Shown piece after piece: positions 24,000-32,142 of a DNA stretch of 64,000 nucleotides. Both the position numbers and the translations under genes were made by a program. The notes under the pieces are model-generated. The model ran no database searches and was not told where the DNA came from. It saw only the letters and a program-made list of their open reading frames with translations. Source of the stretch: CAMDTE01 sp964504345 (GTDB lineage Bacteria > Bacteroidota > Bacteroidia > Flavobacteriales > Schleiferiaceae); the NCBI GenBank assembly GCA_964504345.1, contig CAZDDX010000001.1, forward strand, positions 124,001 to 188,000, given 5' to 3'. Each line of letters opens with the position of its first letter. Position 1 is the stretch's first letter.

Positions 24000-25134
24000 T
24001 TTGCTCTGGGGTCTGCGGAACCTGTGGACCCGACGCGGTCAAGCGCTGGCTCAGGCGGTGTTGGTTGCCGTTGGCATGGGTGCCGCAATGGGCGTTGCGC
24101 GCTTGGAACAAGCCTCGGACAACGCCTTGGTGGATGAATTGGAAGGGGTGGACCTGATTTTGGCGGCCGTCGGATCCCCTACCCAAGCACTGCTCGCAAG
24201 CGTGTTCCATTTGGACGACCCCACCGGAAACGTTGACTCTGCCTGGGCAAAGCAGTGGATGCAGCACCCGGCTGTGGCCCGCGCGTTGCCCTTGGCCTAC
24301 GGCGACCGGGTGTCGGGCATACGTATTTTGGGATGCACCCCGGAATTCTACAACTGGAAACAAGTTGCTCTGGTGCAAGGTCGACTGCCCAGTCAACCGT
24401 TTGAAGTTTTGGCGGGATCGCGCGCTGCAAAGCAGTTGAACCTGGAGATTGGCTCCGTTTTCTACGGAAGCCACGGGACAGAAGGCGACGCTGGCGACCA
24501 CGAGCACCATCCGTACACGGTGGTTGGGATTGGAAATGCGCGCGGACAAGTAGTGGACGGCTTGTTGATGACGCCTTTGGAGAGCGTTTGGGAGGTGCAC
24601 AAAGACGCCCCAGCAGATTATACGGCGGTATTGCTCCAAACCAAAAGCCCCATGGCCGCTCTGTTTTTGCCGCGGAGCATTCGCTCAAGCGGGATGGGCA
24701 TGGCCGTCTCCCCTCCTTTGGAAGTTAATCGATTGCGCACCCTCCTGGATCAAGGAAGTCAGTTGTTCTCCCTCATGAGTGCCTTGATCACTGGGGTTGC
24801 TTTAGTGGCCATTGTGTTGATGTGGTGGAATTTCTCCGAGGAGCGACGTGCAGAACTGGCCCTATTGCGCGCCAATGGAGCTACCGCAAGGCAACTCTAT
24901 GGGTTCATTCTAGCTCCCTTTGCCGGAGTTTTGTTGGCCGGCTGGGGAATTGCCTGGATGGCGCAATTCGTCTGGATGCTTCCGTTTTGGCCGATGGAAA
25001 TTCTTGGCGGACAGTGGATTCCGCTGGACGGTTATTTGTTGGTGGCAGGTCTCCTTTCCGCTGTATTGTTGGCTTTAGTACCGACGAGCCAAATGTTGCG
25101 TACCCCTATTCACACCGCCCTTTTGGATGCCTAA
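23989..25134 (+). CDS. FtsX-like ABC transporter permease
   Basis: 381 aa. One helix near the N-terminus, a long periplasmic domain (about residues 45-250; contains a His-rich loop GDHEHHPYTVVGIG), then three C-terminal helices with the FtsX signature ERRAELALLRANGATARQLYG. This is the MacB/FtsX/LolC topology. Partner of the ATPase immediately upstream. The substrate is unknown; a lipoprotein or a cell-envelope component is plausible. Confidence 0.9.
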   Translation: MLGSLLWGLRNLWTRRGQALAQAVLVAVGMGAAMGVARLEQASDNALVDELEGVDLILAAVGSPTQALLASVFHLDDPTGNVDSAWAKQWMQHPAVARALPLAYGDRVSGIRILGCTPEFYNWKQVALVQGRLPSQPFEVLAGSRAAKQLNLEIGSVFYGSHGTEGDAGDHEHHPYTVVGIGNARGQVVDGLLMTPLESVWEVHKDAPADYTAVLLQTKSPMAALFLPRSIRSSGMGMAVSPPLEVNRLRTLLDQGSQLFSLMSALITGVALVAIVLMWWNFSEERRAELALLRANGATARQLYGFILAPFAGVLLAGWGIAWMAQFVWMLPFWPMEILGGQWIPLDGYLLVAGLLSAVLLALVPTSQMLRTPIHTALLDA

Positions 25135-25139
25135 CTTTG
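25132..25139 (+). promoter_or_regulatory. TAnnTTTG element before the small exported protein gene
   Basis: TAACTTTG, overlapping the permease stop codon and ending 5 nt before the ATG at 25145. It would be an internal promoter of the operon, and supports 25145 rather than 25127 as start. Confidence 0.45.
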
Positions 25140-25144
25140 TGAAT

Positions 25145-25594
25145 ATGTACCGACCGATCTTTCTCGCGTTCTTGTTTCTTGCTTTGGGGTCGAACTCGAT
25201 GCATGCTCAGGTTCCTCCAAAGATTACCTGGCGGCAATTGGCAACCACTAAGTTTGAGGAAGTATTTGACGCCGGCAGAAACACCTGGTCGCAAAAGGCA
25301 AATTTTCCAGCGGAGATTCTAGCGTTGCAGGGGCAGCAAATTCGGATTACCGGCTACATGGTACCTGTTGACGTTACAGGAAAAGTTTACGCGCTATCGG
25401 CCTACACCTTTTCGTCGTGTTTTTTCTGTGGAGGAGCAGGACCCGAGAGCGTTATGGGATTGGAGTTGGCGGTACCCGGTCAAAAATTCAAAACCGATCA
25501 AGTGGTCACCTGGCAAGGAACGTTGGTTCTTAAATCCAAACCGGGAATGGGATTTCACTTCACTTTGAGGAATTCTGCCGAATGGAAGGACTGA
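25145..25594 (+). CDS. Small exported protein, DUF3299-like
   Basis: 149 aa from MYRPIFLAFLFLALGSNSMHA (signal peptide). The mature part contains the segments ALQGQQIRITGYMVPV and the Cys-rich SSCFFCGGAGPESVMG, the pattern of DUF3299-type proteins found next to LolD/FtsX-like transporters. The OB-like strand pattern and the two closely spaced Cys could suggest metal or cofactor binding; the activity is unknown. An upstream in-frame ATG at 25127 would place six extra residues before the signal peptide. The 3' end overlaps the BatA-like gene by 13 nt. Confidence 0.72.
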   Translation: MYRPIFLAFLFLALGSNSMHAQVPPKITWRQLATTKFEEVFDAGRNTWSQKANFPAEILALQGQQIRITGYMVPVDVTGKVYALSAYTFSSCFFCGGAGPESVMGLELAVPGQKFKTDQVVTWQGTLVLKSKPGMGFHFTLRNSAEWKD

Positions 25595-27381
25595 CCTGGG
25601 GCAACCCTTTGGCGCTCTGGGGATTGCTATTAGCAGCCCTTCCCCTTTATGCGCATTTTTCAAAGCTCATTCGTCCCAAACGGATTGTTTTTTCGGATAC
25701 CCGCCTCCTTCGGGAGGTTTGGGAATCTCAGGAAAAGAGATCCGAACCGCGCCAACGCATCCTCTTGGCGCTACGCCTTTTGTCCTTGCTTCTAGGCGTT
25801 TTGTTTTTGGCACAACCGCAATGGGGCGCCTCAAAGTCAACCGATCCGTACCAATGGTATTTGGACGCGTCGGCCAGTATGGAATTACCATACGACGAGA
25901 AGGTTAGCCGCATGGACGAGGCCAAACGCCGAATGAAGTTGGCCCTGGAAGACCTTCCCCGCAACCAAACGGTGGAAGTGCACTCAGAGTTCTTTCCGCT
26001 GGGGCGGGTTTCCCGAACGGCTGAAGAATGGTTAACCCAACTGGACAGCATTCAACCTACAGGTGAATCAGACCAATCTAAAAAACTAATTTCTAATTGC
26101 TCATTGGCATTCTCAGACACCGAATGGCGCGAACTTTTGGACAAAGATTCCCCACGGATTGAATCCGTTGGATCAACCGTTGAAACGGTGTCTTGGCCAG
26201 ATTCCGTTTGGATTGAGCCCCATCCCTCGGGCGGCAACCGTTGGCGCGGATACGTACAATTTTCGCCCGCGAAAAACCCAACCCTAAGCCAGCGTTTGGA
26301 GTGGTGGTGCGCAGGTAAACGCGTGCAATGGAGTTCTTTTCGCGCCGTCCCCAATCAACCGGCAACCGTACAAACGGAATTTACCGCTCCCGAGGGAGGG
26401 AATTGCCCGGTAGAATTGCGGTTTTCTCACGGTGGGCGCCGGCATTTCTGGATTCCCGCAAACACGGGAAAACAAATACTTTACTTAGGCTGGTCCCCCT
26501 CTGAAAACAACCTTCGGTGGGCATTGGCTCCGACACCGCACCAAGCGGTTGTTAAATCCAGCCTTGGGTCAAAAGATTTGGATCCAAACCGCACGGCCTT
26601 GGTGGTGGTCCGTGAATGGGATGCCCTTCCTGTCTTGGAAAAACAAGCATTGCGCAATGCGTCTTATCAAGGGATTGGAATCTTGGGGTGCAACCGGGGA
26701 ATTCAAGGGGTTAAGGCACAACCCATGAACCAAATTTCCCAAAAATCACCCTTTTACGATGGAATGGTGGCCCGAATGCCAACCGCTCTTCAGGCGGTTC
26801 AAATGGCAAACGGCCCCTTGCCGGACAGTCTTCGCGGTGCCAACCACGATGTATTGCTCAAAAACAATGCAGAGGCCGCGCTCACCCATCGATTGCAGAC
26901 CAATTTGTTTTGGCTCTCAGAACCCTGGGATGTCGCTGGTGCTTCGGAACTGCATCAATCACCGTACCCCTTTGCTTGGGTTCGACGCATGGCCGAATGG
27001 GGCAACCGCAGCCAAAGTACCGCACAAAACGACCTTGGATTCATCAAGAATGCTGCCGCCGGCAGCAATTGGAGTCAAAATGGCCGCATTTGGAACTCCG
27101 CCACCCGTTCCCAACCTCTGTTGCCAGGATTTCTATGGCAGTCTACCCCCAATGGCGATACCCTTAATGTGGTGGCCCTCCACCCCAGTCGTCAAGAAAC
27201 AGGTTCATTGCGTCCTGCACCCCAACTGGAAAACAGCCCAAACACGTCCCCTCCATCCCAAGCTGCCGCCACGGGGATATCTTCGTTTTTTGGCGCTTCG
27301 TTCTGGTGGCTCTTGCTGGCGGGCTTTATCCTGGCCACAGAATCTTATTTCGCGCGCAAATCAGTACCTTTGACCCCATGA
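25582..27381 (+). CDS. BatA-domain membrane protein (aerotolerance regulator N-terminal type)
   Basis: 599 aa. Starts with the two-helix BatA N-terminal domain (WGNPLALWGLLLAALPLYAH and a second helix in LLALRLLSLLLGVLFL), followed by a large periplasmic region that includes a short VWA-like beginning (YLDASASMELPYDEK, DxSxS-like) and a C-terminal helix in ASFWWLLLAGFILATE. The same overall plan is seen in the gene at 1540-3285. In Bacteroidota such genes commonly sit next to the dihydroorotase-like gene, as here (ATGA overlap). Its biological role is unknown; the aerotolerance name comes from distant Bat operon members. Confidence 0.78.
   Translation: MEGLTWGNPLALWGLLLAALPLYAHFSKLIRPKRIVFSDTRLLREVWESQEKRSEPRQRILLALRLLSLLLGVLFLAQPQWGASKSTDPYQWYLDASASMELPYDEKVSRMDEAKRRMKLALEDLPRNQTVEVHSEFFPLGRVSRTAEEWLTQLDSIQPTGESDQSKKLISNCSLAFSDTEWRELLDKDSPRIESVGSTVETVSWPDSVWIEPHPSGGNRWRGYVQFSPAKNPTLSQRLEWWCAGKRVQWSSFRAVPNQPATVQTEFTAPEGGNCPVELRFSHGGRRHFWIPANTGKQILYLGWSPSENNLRWALAPTPHQAVVKSSLGSKDLDPNRTALVVVREWDALPVLEKQALRNASYQGIGILGCNRGIQGVKAQPMNQISQKSPFYDGMVARMPTALQAVQMANGPLPDSLRGANHDVLLKNNAEAALTHRLQTNLFWLSEPWDVAGASELHQSPYPFAWVRRMAEWGNRSQSTAQNDLGFIKNAAAGSNWSQNGRIWNSATRSQPLLPGFLWQSTPNGDTLNVVALHPSRQETGSLRPAPQLENSPNTSPPSQAAATGISSFFGASFWWLLLAGFILATESYFARKSVPLTP
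27365..27372 (+). promoter_or_regulatory. TAnnTTTG element before the dihydroorotase-like gene
   Basis: TACCTTTG inside the end of the BatA-like gene, 5 nt before the ATG at 27378. Possible internal leaderless promoter. Confidence 0.45.
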
Positions 27382-28610
27382 GCGATCGCTTGGAACGCGT
27401 TCGGGTAGTAGACCCGCATTCGCCGTACGACGGCCAAACGGTGCATTTGGTTTTGGCCGACGGTCAAATTCAGTCCGTAGAATCTACTTCAGAATCAGCT
27501 ACTTCTTGGGTTTCTCCCGGATGGGTTGATGTGCTGGCTACCTGCGGTCAACCCGGACACGAAGAACGCGAAACGTACGCCACCTTAGGCGCTGCTGCAC
27601 TCCGCGGAGGATATGTTCAAGTAGCCGTCTCGCCCGAAGGAAATCCCGTCCGGGACAACGCAACTGGGATTGCTGCCTTTCTGGCTGAAACCCAACACTT
27701 GCCCGTTGAGATGTTGCCACTTGGGGCGTTGAGTTCGGGAACCAATGGAGCGCAAATGGCGGAATTGCATTTGCAGCAGCAAGCCGGAGCCGTAGGATTT
27801 TTTGACGCCTACCGCACCACCGAAAGCGCACTACTCCTCAAGCTTGCACTCCAGTACACCAGCGACCGGGATGTCCCTATTTACAGCATCCCTGTGGATC
27901 GTTCGCTCAATCCACACGGCTCAGTACACGAAAGTGCAGCTACGACGCGCTTGGGCTTGAAAACGCTTCCTGCGCTTGCAGAATGCATGCGATTGGAGCG
28001 CGATTTTCGATTGTTGGAGTACACAGGCGGAAATCTTCACGTTCATGGAGTTTCTTCAGCGGAAGGGTTGGCCTTGGTGGCTGCCGCAAAAGACCGTGGC
28101 TTGGCCGTAACGGCAGATACCACCCTCGCCCACTTGCTCTTCACGGATGAAGATTTGGCCAACTTTGACACCAATTTAAAAGTATTTCCACCAATTCGTT
28201 CCAAGTTGGATCAAGAAGCACTCTGGGCGGGAATTCTCGACGGCACCCTAGACGCCATTTCCTCAGGACACCGTCCCTACGATATCGAGAGTAAGCAGAT
28301 TGAATTCGATTATGCCTCCTACGGGGCAGCCTCATTGGAGTACGCCTACAGTGCTTTTACGGCGCGTTACGGCTCCCACCACCAGGCGCAATCCGCGTGG
28401 GTTCGCGCCGTAACCCACGGTCCGCGAAACCTACTGAATTTAGGACAAGTCCGCATTGCGGAAGGATCCCCTGCGGAACTCACACTTTTCAACCCCGAAG
28501 GACCTGAGCCTTTACGCGAAGGGAAAGCGTTCAATTACCTACCTTTTAAGGACTTAAAAGGTTCTTCAGTGGGAATTTTTACCCGGGGGAATTACTACAC
28601 TTTTCGGTAA
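27378..28610 (+). CDS. Dihydroorotase-like protein lacking the catalytic metal ligands
   Basis: 410 aa, amidohydrolase fold. It aligns along its length with class I dihydroorotases, but the active site is gone: the PGxxDxHxH motif reads PGWVDVLAT (Leu53 and Thr55 in place of the two His), LHVAHVS reads LHVHGVS (His to Gly), and the ATDHAPH aspartate is Gly in SSGHRPYD. It is therefore very unlikely to hydrolyse dihydroorotate. Similar non-catalytic homologues are widespread in Flavobacteriia and in some bacteria support aspartate transcarbamoylase structurally. No pyrB is in the window. The start overlaps the BatA stop (ATGA). Confidence 0.85.
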   Translation: MSDRLERVRVVDPHSPYDGQTVHLVLADGQIQSVESTSESATSWVSPGWVDVLATCGQPGHEERETYATLGAAALRGGYVQVAVSPEGNPVRDNATGIAAFLAETQHLPVEMLPLGALSSGTNGAQMAELHLQQQAGAVGFFDAYRTTESALLLKLALQYTSDRDVPIYSIPVDRSLNPHGSVHESAATTRLGLKTLPALAECMRLERDFRLLEYTGGNLHVHGVSSAEGLALVAAAKDRGLAVTADTTLAHLLFTDEDLANFDTNLKVFPPIRSKLDQEALWAGILDGTLDAISSGHRPYDIESKQIEFDYASYGAASLEYAYSAFTARYGSHHQAQSAWVRAVTHGPRNLLNLGQVRIAEGSPAELTLFNPEGPEPLREGKAFNYLPFKDLKGSSVGIFTRGNYYTFR

Positions 28611-28640
28611 TACATTCCTCGATTTCTGGTATCGATGCGT

Positions 28641-29414
28641 TTACTCCATCACCACCAGGCCGTCGTAAGCCAATTGGACGCCGGGGGTAAGATCTGCATT
28701 TACCTCGTGATGGAGCCCTAGATGGTGGCTGATGTGGGTCAACCACGTGTGCCGGGCTCCGGATTTTTGGGCTATTTCAAGTGCTTGTTCCAAATGAAAA
28801 TGACTGTAATGCGGCTCAACCCGAAGGGCGTTCAGCACCAAATGGCGTGCATTTTGCACGTGGGTCCAACTTTCCTCCGGAATGAAGCTGGCGTCGGTTA
28901 TGTACACGAGTGATTGAATGCGGAACGCCAACACTGGCATCGATCCGTGTTCCACTTCAAACGGCATCCAGGTCTCCCCTGCCAATTCAAACGGTACGCC
29001 CGCTTCTATTCGGTGCAATTCGAATTGCGGAGCACCTGGGTAGGGTTTTTCCGAAAATGCATACGCAAACTGTTGCCTCAGTCGAAGTTCTACACGCTCC
29101 GAACAGTAGATCGCCGTTGGGCACTTTTGCAAAAATTGAAGAGCACGCAAATCGTCCAAGCCAGATACGTGGTCCATGTGTTCGTGGGTAATGACCACCG
29201 CATCCAATTGACTGACCCCAGCCCGGAGCATTTGTTGCCGAAAGTCAGGACCGCAATCGATGGCCACGCAACCGCTTGACGTTCGCACCAATGCCGAGGT
29301 ACGCAAACGTTGATCCTTTGAATTGGTAGACGTACACACCGCGCACCCACACCCAATGACGGGCACCCCTTGCGAGGTTCCAGTTCCTAAAAATTCCAGT
29401 GATAGCGCGGACAT
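28641..29414 (-). CDS. PhnP-like MBL-fold metallo-hydrolase
   Basis: 257 aa. Metallo-beta-lactamase fold with FLGTGTSQGVPVIGCGCAVC at the N-terminus (the Cys pair is typical of PhnP-like enzymes that bind an extra zinc), ITHEHMDHVSG (HxHxDH), and later His/Asp ligands in VEHGS, YITDAS and LTHISHH. PhnP acts on cyclic ribose phosphates, and Bacteroidota homologues are thought to be phosphodiesterases of unknown substrate. Start codon 5 nt from a TAAATTTG element; divergent from the 473-aa unknown protein with only 29 bp between start codons. Confidence 0.88.
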   Translation of the reverse strand: MSALSLEFLGTGTSQGVPVIGCGCAVCTSTNSKDQRLRTSALVRTSSGCVAIDCGPDFRQQMLRAGVSQLDAVVITHEHMDHVSGLDDLRALQFLQKCPTAIYCSERVELRLRQQFAYAFSEKPYPGAPQFELHRIEAGVPFELAGETWMPFEVEHGSMPVLAFRIQSLVYITDASFIPEESWTHVQNARHLVLNALRVEPHYSHFHLEQALEIAQKSGARHTWLTHISHHLGLHHEVNADLTPGVQLAYDGLVVME

Positions 29415-29419
29415 AAGGG

Positions 29420-29427
29420 CAAATTTA
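29420..29427 (-). promoter_or_regulatory. TAnnTTTG -7 element of the MBL hydrolase gene
   Basis: TAAATTTG on the minus strand, 5 nt before the ATG at 29414. Together with 29432-29439 it forms a minimal divergent promoter pair inside a 29-bp gap. Confidence 0.55.
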
Positions 29428-29431
29428 ATCG

Positions 29432-29439
29432 TACTTTTG
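29432..29439 (+). promoter_or_regulatory. TAnnTTTG -7 element of the 473-aa protein gene
   Basis: TACTTTTG, 4 nt before the ATG at 29444. Its -33 region would lie inside the MBL hydrolase gene; no TTG at the right position is seen. Confidence 0.5.
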
Positions 29440-29443
29440 ATGC

Positions 29444-30865
29444 ATGGAACAAATGGTCCTCACCTCCGCGCAAAAAGCGCTGAAAATAAACCTAAATCCC
29501 AATATTTACGGCACTTTTGCAGAAATTGGCGCCGGTCAAGAAACCGTCCGGCATTTTTTTCGCGCCGGGGGAGCATCGGGAACCATTGCCAAGGCCATGT
29601 CTGCCTACGACAAAGACTTTTCGGACGCTATTTACGGCATTGAATCCGACGGTCGATACGTGACGGAACGTCGTTTGCGTAAAATGATCAACCACGAGTA
29701 CGAACTCATCGTGAATCGATTGGATCGGGAAAAGGCCCCCGATCGGTGCTACTTTTCGTTTGCGAACACTGTAGCCACCATCAATTTTGCCAAAACATTC
29801 AAAGGACACGGGTGGATTGGCATACGTTTTCAAACGGCTCCGGAGAAAGAGGCAAACGAGATCATTTTGCACGTGCGCTTGCACGAGAACGACCCCAAGC
29901 ACCAACAAGAAACCATCGGCGCCTTGGGCGTCAATTTGATTTACGGTGCCTTTACGCATTGGCAAGACGCCAAGACCTTACTCGCATCGCTTTACGAAGG
30001 AATCGACCGCACGGCCATTGAGGTGGATTTGGTTAATTTCGGCGGTCCTGATTTTGCCCAAGTAGACAACCGTTTGATGTCTTTGCAGCTGGTGAAAAAC
30101 GGATTCACCGATGCTGTAATTTTTGGCCCGGAAGGCAACAATTTATTGCCGGCCGAGATTCTGTACAAAAAGAACATTTTGGTGGTACGCGGCTCGTTCC
30201 GGCCCGTCACCAAGGTCAACATGGACATGGTCCAAAAGGGGTTGCATCAATTCCAAGCCAGTAAAAAGGTGGAGCCGTCCAAAACCGTGGTTTTGTTCGA
30301 AATCACCTTGAATAACTTGTTGATGGACGGGTCGTTGGACGAACAAGACTTTTTGGATCGGGCAGACATTTTGTGCTCTATTGGCCAGACGGTCTTGATT
30401 TCGAAATTTCAAGAGTACTACAAACTGGTAGATTATTTTGCTCAATACTCCACGTTGCGCAGCGGTTTGATCATGGGCATGCCCAACCTGCAGGAGTTGT
30501 TTGACGAGAAGTACTACCGCGACCTAACCGGCGGTATCCTGGAGGCTTTTGGTCGACTGTTCTCGCGCGACTTAGTCCTTTTTGTGTACCCCATGCTCCA
30601 TGCCCACGGCCATACCTACCATGCGGCAGATGCTGAAGTTCACCCTCGGTTCAAACCGATTTTCGACTATTTATTACACAACAAACGCATTCGAGACATC
30701 GAAGGATTTGACCCCACCATTCTGCACATTTTTAGCCGTGAAGTTCTGCAGAAGATTCGTTGCGGTGAGGACGGATGGGAACAATGCTTGCCGTTGTATG
30801 TGGACCAAATCATCAAAGAAAAAGGTCTTTTCGGTTACAAAACGGCGTTGAGACCTGCCTTGTAG
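29444..30865 (+). CDS. Conserved protein of unknown function, 473 aa
   Basis: Soluble, no signal peptide or membrane helix. Begins with NLNPNIYGTFAEIGAGQETVRHFF, followed by SGTIAKAMSAYDKDFSDAIYG and RCYFSFANTVATINFAKTFKGHGWIGIRF. I recognise this as a protein widely conserved in Bacteroidota and annotated inconsistently in databases (for example as a nucleotide adenylyltransferase); none of the labels is supported by a motif I can see here. The central part (VDLVNFGGPDFAQVDNRLMS, DAVIFGPEGNNLLPAEILYKK) looks like a Rossmann-type fold. It is convergent with the photolyase gene, overlapping its 3' end by 31 bp, and not part of the light operon. Confidence 0.85.
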   Translation: MEQMVLTSAQKALKINLNPNIYGTFAEIGAGQETVRHFFRAGGASGTIAKAMSAYDKDFSDAIYGIESDGRYVTERRLRKMINHEYELIVNRLDREKAPDRCYFSFANTVATINFAKTFKGHGWIGIRFQTAPEKEANEIILHVRLHENDPKHQQETIGALGVNLIYGAFTHWQDAKTLLASLYEGIDRTAIEVDLVNFGGPDFAQVDNRLMSLQLVKNGFTDAVIFGPEGNNLLPAEILYKKNILVVRGSFRPVTKVNMDMVQKGLHQFQASKKVEPSKTVVLFEITLNNLLMDGSLDEQDFLDRADILCSIGQTVLISKFQEYYKLVDYFAQYSTLRSGLIMGMPNLQELFDEKYYRDLTGGILEAFGRLFSRDLVLFVYPMLHAHGHTYHAADAEVHPRFKPIFDYLLHNKRIRDIEGFDPTILHIFSREVLQKIRCGEDGWEQCLPLYVDQIIKEKGLFGYKTALRPAL

Positions 30866-32142
30866 CGGGTCAACGCGCGTTCACGCGCCCACGTATGCTC
30901 CACCACCGGCGATGGGTATTTGGGAGTGCCCCATTCCGGAACCCACTGCTTGACGTAAACGTACTGCGGATCAAACTTGGCCTGTTGCGCGGAGGGATTG
31001 AAAATCCGGAAATAGGGTGCGGCATCGCACCCGGAACCGCTGGCCCATTGCCACCCGCCCACGTTGGAAGCCAAGTCAAAATCCAGTAATTTTTCAGCAA
31101 AGTACCGTTCTCCCCATCGCCAGTCCAGGAGGAGGTGTTTGGTGAGAAAGCTGGCAACCACCATGCGCACGCGGTTGTGCATGAAGCCGGTTTCGTTCAG
31201 CTCGCGCATGCCCGCATCCACAAGTGGATAGCCCGTGGTTCCGGCACACCAACGTTCAAAGTGCTCTTCGTTCCGTTCCCATTCAATACGATCGTATGCC
31301 GGTTTAATGGCTTTGTGGGCCGACTGCGGAAAATGATACAGGATGGACTGGTAAAAATCCCGCCAAATCAATTCCGTTACGAACGTGTGGCTGAGCGGAT
31401 GGGCCGCATGAAGTAAGGTTCGTATGCCCAGTGTGCCAAACCGCAAATGAAGGCCCAAACGCGATGTGGAGGGTATGTCCGGCCGATTGCGGTCATCGTG
31501 ATACCTCTTGATGATGTTCGGCTGAATTGTTGCGGCGGGAATGGGCAGGTCAGACGCCTTAAATCCCATGGATTCAAGGGATGGAATGGGGTTCTGGTTG
31601 AGGGTGGGGCGGTTCCATAAATCCTGGGGACCAACGCACCGTGCGGGCAACTCCGGATGTTGTTCCCAACGAAGTCTCCATTTTCTGCTGTAGGGCGTAA
31701 AAACGGTATACGGAGTACCGTCGTCCTTAACCACCTCATTTCGATCAAAAACCACTTGATCTTTAACGCCAGTAAATACCAAGCCACGCTCCTGGTAACA
31801 TTCGTAGATTTCTTTATCGCGCTCCAAGCCGTAGGGCTCGTAATCCCGGTTGGCCACTAAGCCGGAGAGGTCTGGGTAGCGAAGGAGCAAATTGCGGTGT
31901 ATTTCCAGTGGTTTGCCGTAAAATACCCATAAATCCGCACCCCACTCCTGAAGCTGCTTCTGCAACTCAATCAACCGCGCGTGGAGGAACGAAACCCGCG
32001 CATCCCGAGGGTTGCTCAGTTTGCTCAGGATGTTCTCATCAAAGATAAAAATAGGCTGTACGGGCTGCCCCTGCTCCAGGGCACGTAACAATCCTTGGTT
32101 ATCTTCCAAACGCAAATCGCGTCGGAACCAGAAAAGCATCAT
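30835..32142 (-). CDS. phr: Deoxyribodipyrimidine photolyase (cryptochrome/photolyase family)
   Basis: 435 aa. Light-driven repair of UV-induced cyclobutane pyrimidine dimers using FADH-. N-terminal alpha/beta antenna domain (LFWFRRDLRLEDNQGL), C-terminal FAD domain with ELIWRDFYQSILYHFP, GYPLVDAGMRELNETGFMHNRVRM and the WASGSGCDAAPYFRIFNP stretch. The ends are intact. It is the last gene of the sigma-crtI-crtB-idi-queD-folE-phr operon; its ATG overlaps the folE stop by 4 nt. Co-transcription with a pterin pathway is compatible with a folate/pterin antenna chromophore. The 3' end overlaps the convergent 473-aa gene by 31 bp. Confidence 0.95.
   Translation of the reverse strand: MMLFWFRRDLRLEDNQGLLRALEQGQPVQPIFIFDENILSKLSNPRDARVSFLHARLIELQKQLQEWGADLWVFYGKPLEIHRNLLLRYPDLSGLVANRDYEPYGLERDKEIYECYQERGLVFTGVKDQVVFDRNEVVKDDGTPYTVFTPYSRKWRLRWEQHPELPARCVGPQDLWNRPTLNQNPIPSLESMGFKASDLPIPAATIQPNIIKRYHDDRNRPDIPSTSRLGLHLRFGTLGIRTLLHAAHPLSHTFVTELIWRDFYQSILYHFPQSAHKAIKPAYDRIEWERNEEHFERWCAGTTGYPLVDAGMRELNETGFMHNRVRMVVASFLTKHLLLDWRWGERYFAEKLLDFDLASNVGGWQWASGSGCDAAPYFRIFNPSAQQAKFDPQYVYVKQWVPEWGTPKYPSPVVEHTWARERALTRYKAGLNAVL

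Noticed and set aside
23773..24639. Minus-strand ORF of 288 codons opposite the ABC transporter genes
   Set aside because: The plus strand encodes clear Walker and FtsX motifs; the opposite frame is Cys/Arg/His-rich without any domain.
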